Assembly (NCBI GenBank): GCA_022842085.1
Contig: JALHQF010000008.1
Coordinates: forward strand, 1-15,183
Direction: 5' to 3'
DNA from: Patescibacteria group bacterium
Lineage (GTDB): Bacteria > Patescibacteriota > UBA1384 > CAILIB01
Length of the DNA stretch: 15,183 nucleotides
The position numbers and the translations under genes were made by a program. Of this stretch, positions 12,926 to 15,183 are shown in pieces (the first letter of the stretch is position 1; each line of letters opens with the position of its first letter). Under the pieces are notes generated by a model that did no database searches, was not told the origin of the DNA, and saw only the letters and a program-made list of their open reading frames with translations.

Positions 12926-14200
12926 ATGTCAACTTCTACCTTTCAGGCACTCGGTTTGAGTTCCGATGTACTGTCTGCGCTCGAGTTTCTCAAGATTGAG
13001 AAGCCAACTCCTATTCAGGCAGCTGCTATCCCAGAAGCACTCACTGGCACAGACCTTATTGGTCTTGCTCAAACGGGTACTGGAAAAACCTTCGCCTTTG
13101 GATTACCAATCCTTGGCGCTCTGATTGCAAACCCAAGCCAGCGCGCCCTTATCTTGGTGCCAACTCGCGAGCTTGCGCTTCAGGTTGAAGAGAGCCTTCA
13201 GAAGATTGCCCGCGCTACTCGCAAGCGTCTGAGCACTATTTCGCTCATTGGCGGTGCTTCGATGTACAACCAAATCGAGCGCCTTAAGAAGTTTCAGCCG
13301 CAGCTGATTGTGGCTACTCCGGGGCGTCTGAACGACCACCTTGAGCGCCGTACTATTAAGCTTGATGCGGTGAAGTTCCTCGTGCTCGACGAGGCCGATC
13401 GGATGCTCGACATGGGCTTTACCCCACAGGTAAATCGTATTGTTGAGCAGCTTCCAGCAGACCGGCAGACGATGCTGTTCTCAGCAACGATGTCTCCCGC
13501 GGTTACGAAACTCTCAGCATCATACCTCAAGAGCCCTGAGCGGATTGAGGTGGCCCAGCAGGGTACGAGCAGCAGCCTGGTTACCCAAGAGCTGTACGTA
13601 GTAGGCAAAGAGCAGAAGCGCGACGCGCTCCTGCGCATCCTCAAGGAGCATACTGGCAGCGTGCTCGTTTTTACGCGCACCAAGCATGCCACTGGTCGTC
13701 TCTCAGATTGGCTGGAGAGCGCAGGTGAGTCTGCTGCCCCAATCCATGGTGATCGCAGCCTTGGTCAGCGCCGCGCCGCGCTGGATGGGTTTAAATCTGG
13801 TCGCACCCGTGTGCTCGTGGCGACGGATGTCGCTGCTCGCGGGATTGATGTGACCGGCATAGCGCTGGTGGTGAACTTCGATCTACCAGACGCAGCCGAA
13901 GACTACGTACACCGCATTGGCCGTACTGGCCGCGCAGGCCGTGAAGGCGTGGCGATTTCACTCGCTACGCGTGATCAGGAGCGGATGGTGCGCGATATTG
14001 AGCGCCTCATGCGTAAGCCACTTGAGCGCAATTACATGACAGCCTCAGGCGATGTGCATAAAGAAGCGCCTCGGGCGCTTGAACCAGTGGGCGCACGTCC
14101 AGCCGCGCCACGTGGCGAGCGAACCTATGCTCCCAAACCGTACCACCAACGCCGACCATACGGACAGCAGCGCCAGCACGAGAAGCGAAAGAAGTGGTAG
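12926..14200 (+). CDS. DEAD-box ATP-dependent RNA helicase (RhlE/CsdA type)
   Basis: 424 residues from the ATG at 12926 (the frame continues upstream to a TTG at 12896, but this lies within the predicted leader hairpin). All helicase motifs are present: Q motif with TPIQ (28-31), I AQTGTGKT (48-55), Ia PTRELA, Ib TPGR, II DEAD (155-158), III SAT (186-188), IV VFTRTK, V ATDVAARGID, and VI HRIGRTGRAG (329-338). The enzyme unwinds short RNA duplexes with ATP, typically in ribosome assembly, mRNA decay or cold adaptation. A basic, Arg/Pro/Gln-rich tail (about 375-424, ending EKRKKW) likely adds RNA affinity, as in RhlE. The gene stands alone and its stop is 8 nt from the convergent acetate kinase stop, with no clear terminator between them. 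Confidence 0.95.
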   Translation: MSTSTFQALGLSSDVLSALEFLKIEKPTPIQAAAIPEALTGTDLIGLAQTGTGKTFAFGLPILGALIANPSQRALILVPTRELALQVEESLQKIARATRKRLSTISLIGGASMYNQIERLKKFQPQLIVATPGRLNDHLERRTIKLDAVKFLVLDEADRMLDMGFTPQVNRIVEQLPADRQTMLFSATMSPAVTKLSASYLKSPERIEVAQQGTSSSLVTQELYVVGKEQKRDALLRILKEHTGSVLVFTRTKHATGRLSDWLESAGESAAPIHGDRSLGQRRAALDGFKSGRTRVLVATDVAARGIDVTGIALVVNFDLPDAAEDYVHRIGRTGRAGREGVAISLATRDQERMVRDIERLMRKPLERNYMTASGDVHKEAPRALEPVGARPAAPRGERTYAPKPYHQRRPYGQQRQHEKRKKW

Positions 14201-14208
14201 AGGGGGTG

Positions 14209-15183
14209 CTAAAGAATTGAGCAGGCACTGCGTGCGAGCCCGAAGTGCTCAGAGCTTGGAATTGCCCACACTGCAGTCGCTGCATCGTCTGGACTGAGCT
14301 TAAGTGGTTCAGCAAGGTCTTCGGTTGGTGTATTACGCTCAGGGTCAATGCTCACACCCAGAACCGCGAGCTTACGGCAGATCCGCGCTCGAATGTCGGC
14401 ACTGTTTTGGCCAATGCCTCCTGAGAAGGCAATAGCATCGATCCTAGGAAGCGATGTGGCCGTGCTGGCGATACCTTTGGCAATGCTACTGCAAAACACC
14501 TCCAATCCGAGTTCTGCCGAGGTGTCTCCCTGCTGTGCCTGTTGACTTAGGAGGCGCAGGTCAAGTGTGCCTGTTAGTCCCAGGAGCCCACTCTCATAGT
14601 TGAGGAGCGACCGAAGCTCCGAGGCACTGAAGCCGTGCTCTTCAAGGAGTGTAAGGAGTGTGCCAGGATCGAGACTACCTGACCTGCTCCCCATTACTAC
14701 GCCCTCCAGTGGCGAGCTTCCCATCGTTACAGAAACACTTGCCCCTTCACGTATGGCGCATATACTCGCTCCGCCTCCGAGCTGGCAGCTAATCAGGTAG
14801 TCACGAGCTCGCGATTCCTCACCAAGTTTCCAGGCAAGAATTGAGCTTACCTCTCGGTGGGCTATTCCATGGTATCCGGTGCGGGGCCGTAGGAGCTCTC
14901 GTAGCTTCTTTGGGAGCGGGAGTACTCGCTCGGCTTCTGGCAGAGTCTGATGAAAACTCGTATCAGTATCAACAACCACTGGCTTACTTGTTTCTTCCAG
15001 CGCGAGCTTGAGTACGCGAAGCGAAATCGGATTATGTAGAGGAGCCAATGACTCTGTGGTGACAAGTCTTTGCAGAAGCGCTGTATCTAGAGTCGATGGA
15101 TTGGCAATGATGGCTCCTCCGTCTACGTGTCGGCATGCAACTGCGTCGTACTCAAATGAGCGGAGCGCCTCTCGAGCGACGTC
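14209..15183 (-). CDS. ackA: Divergent acetate kinase, N-terminus beyond window
   Basis: The minus-strand frame is open from 15183 to the TAG at 14209: 324 residues of about 400. The missing part should hold the N-terminal VLNxGSSS phosphate-binding motif. Recognised family segments: APLHNP, VDTDTSFHQTLPE, RTGYHGIAHREV, LGGGASICAI, GSSPLEGVVMGSRSGSLDP, FSGGIGQNSADIR, and IPSSEHFGLAR. Acetate kinase makes ATP from acetyl phosphate and ADP, the last step of fermentative acetate formation. Several usually conserved positions differ: RVVHGG is RHVDGG, HLGNG(A/S)S is QLGGGAS, and the TNEE motif is SSEH. Residues corresponding to the arginine in TRSG and the His of FHGTSH are kept. It could be a working but diverged enzyme, or a paralogue with another carboxylate specificity (propionate or butyrate). 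No phosphotransacetylase is visible in the window. Confidence 0.88.
   Translation of the reverse strand, partial: DVAREALRSFEYDAVACRHVDGGAIIANPSTLDTALLQRLVTTESLAPLHNPISLRVLKLALEETSKPVVVDTDTSFHQTLPEAERVLPLPKKLRELLRPRTGYHGIAHREVSSILAWKLGEESRARDYLISCQLGGGASICAIREGASVSVTMGSSPLEGVVMGSRSGSLDPGTLLTLLEEHGFSASELRSLLNYESGLLGLTGTLDLRLLSQQAQQGDTSAELGLEVFCSSIAKGIASTATSLPRIDAIAFSGGIGQNSADIRARICRKLAVLGVSIDPERNTPTEDLAEPLKLSPDDAATAVWAIPSSEHFGLARSACSIL

Noticed and set aside
14201..14240. Terminator between helicase and acetate kinase genes
   Set aside because: Only a tiny GCAC/GTGC inverted repeat is present inside the acetate kinase coding region, with no T tract.

Overview
This window looks like a moderately GC-rich bacterial chromosome segment. 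It shows no phage genes, transposases or CRISPR arrays. Several features suggest Patescibacteria (Candidate Phyla Radiation), although no marker in the window proves it: compact gene packing, a type IV pilin-like protein beside a giant Ser/Pro-rich surface protein, a divergent acetate kinase, and small single-membrane-span proteins of no known family. UGA acts as a normal stop (end of ftsH and of the gene at 11709-12482), so the UGA-Gly code of Gracilibacteria/Absconditabacteria does not apply.

Layout. 1-1344 (-): the first 448 codons of lepA (EF4), cut by the window edge. 1411-1524 (+): a possible 37-residue membrane protein that shares a divergent promoter region with lepA and ends at a bidirectional terminator. 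1570-5438 (-): a two-gene envelope operon encoding a ~1076-residue surface protein followed 2 bp later by a pseudopilin. 5539-6582 (+): a divergently transcribed, exported transglutaminase-fold protein. 6631-10441 (-): an overlapping operon ftsH-murJ-small membrane protein. 10550-10626 (+): an initiator-type tRNA. 10675-11190 (-): a YfcE-like phosphodiesterase. 11243-11572 (+): a small cysteine-motif protein. 11607-12794 (-): a DUF883-like protein, a single-span membrane protein and tRNA-Ile2(CAU). 12926-14200 (+): a DEAD-box RNA helicase. 14209-end (-): a divergent acetate kinase whose N-terminus lies outside the window.

Functional themes. Translation and RNA handling are represented by lepA, two tRNAs and the DEAD-box helicase. 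Envelope building and quality control are represented by murJ, ftsH, the pseudopilin, the surface protein and the transglutaminase-like protein. Energy metabolism is represented by acetate kinase. The most distinctive gene-level feature is the surface protein: a cysteine-free N-terminal half, a central two-helix hairpin with a signal-peptidase-like site, a 19-cysteine module, then a Ser-Pro stalk.

The most distinctive regulatory feature is that several start codons lack a Shine-Dalgarno sequence but have a TAnnnT -10-like hexamer 6-8 nt upstream. This is the geometry expected for leaderless mRNAs. Two other genes (11243 and 5539) have clear Shine-Dalgarno sequences. All intergenic stretches are short, and none over 300 bp lacks a gene.
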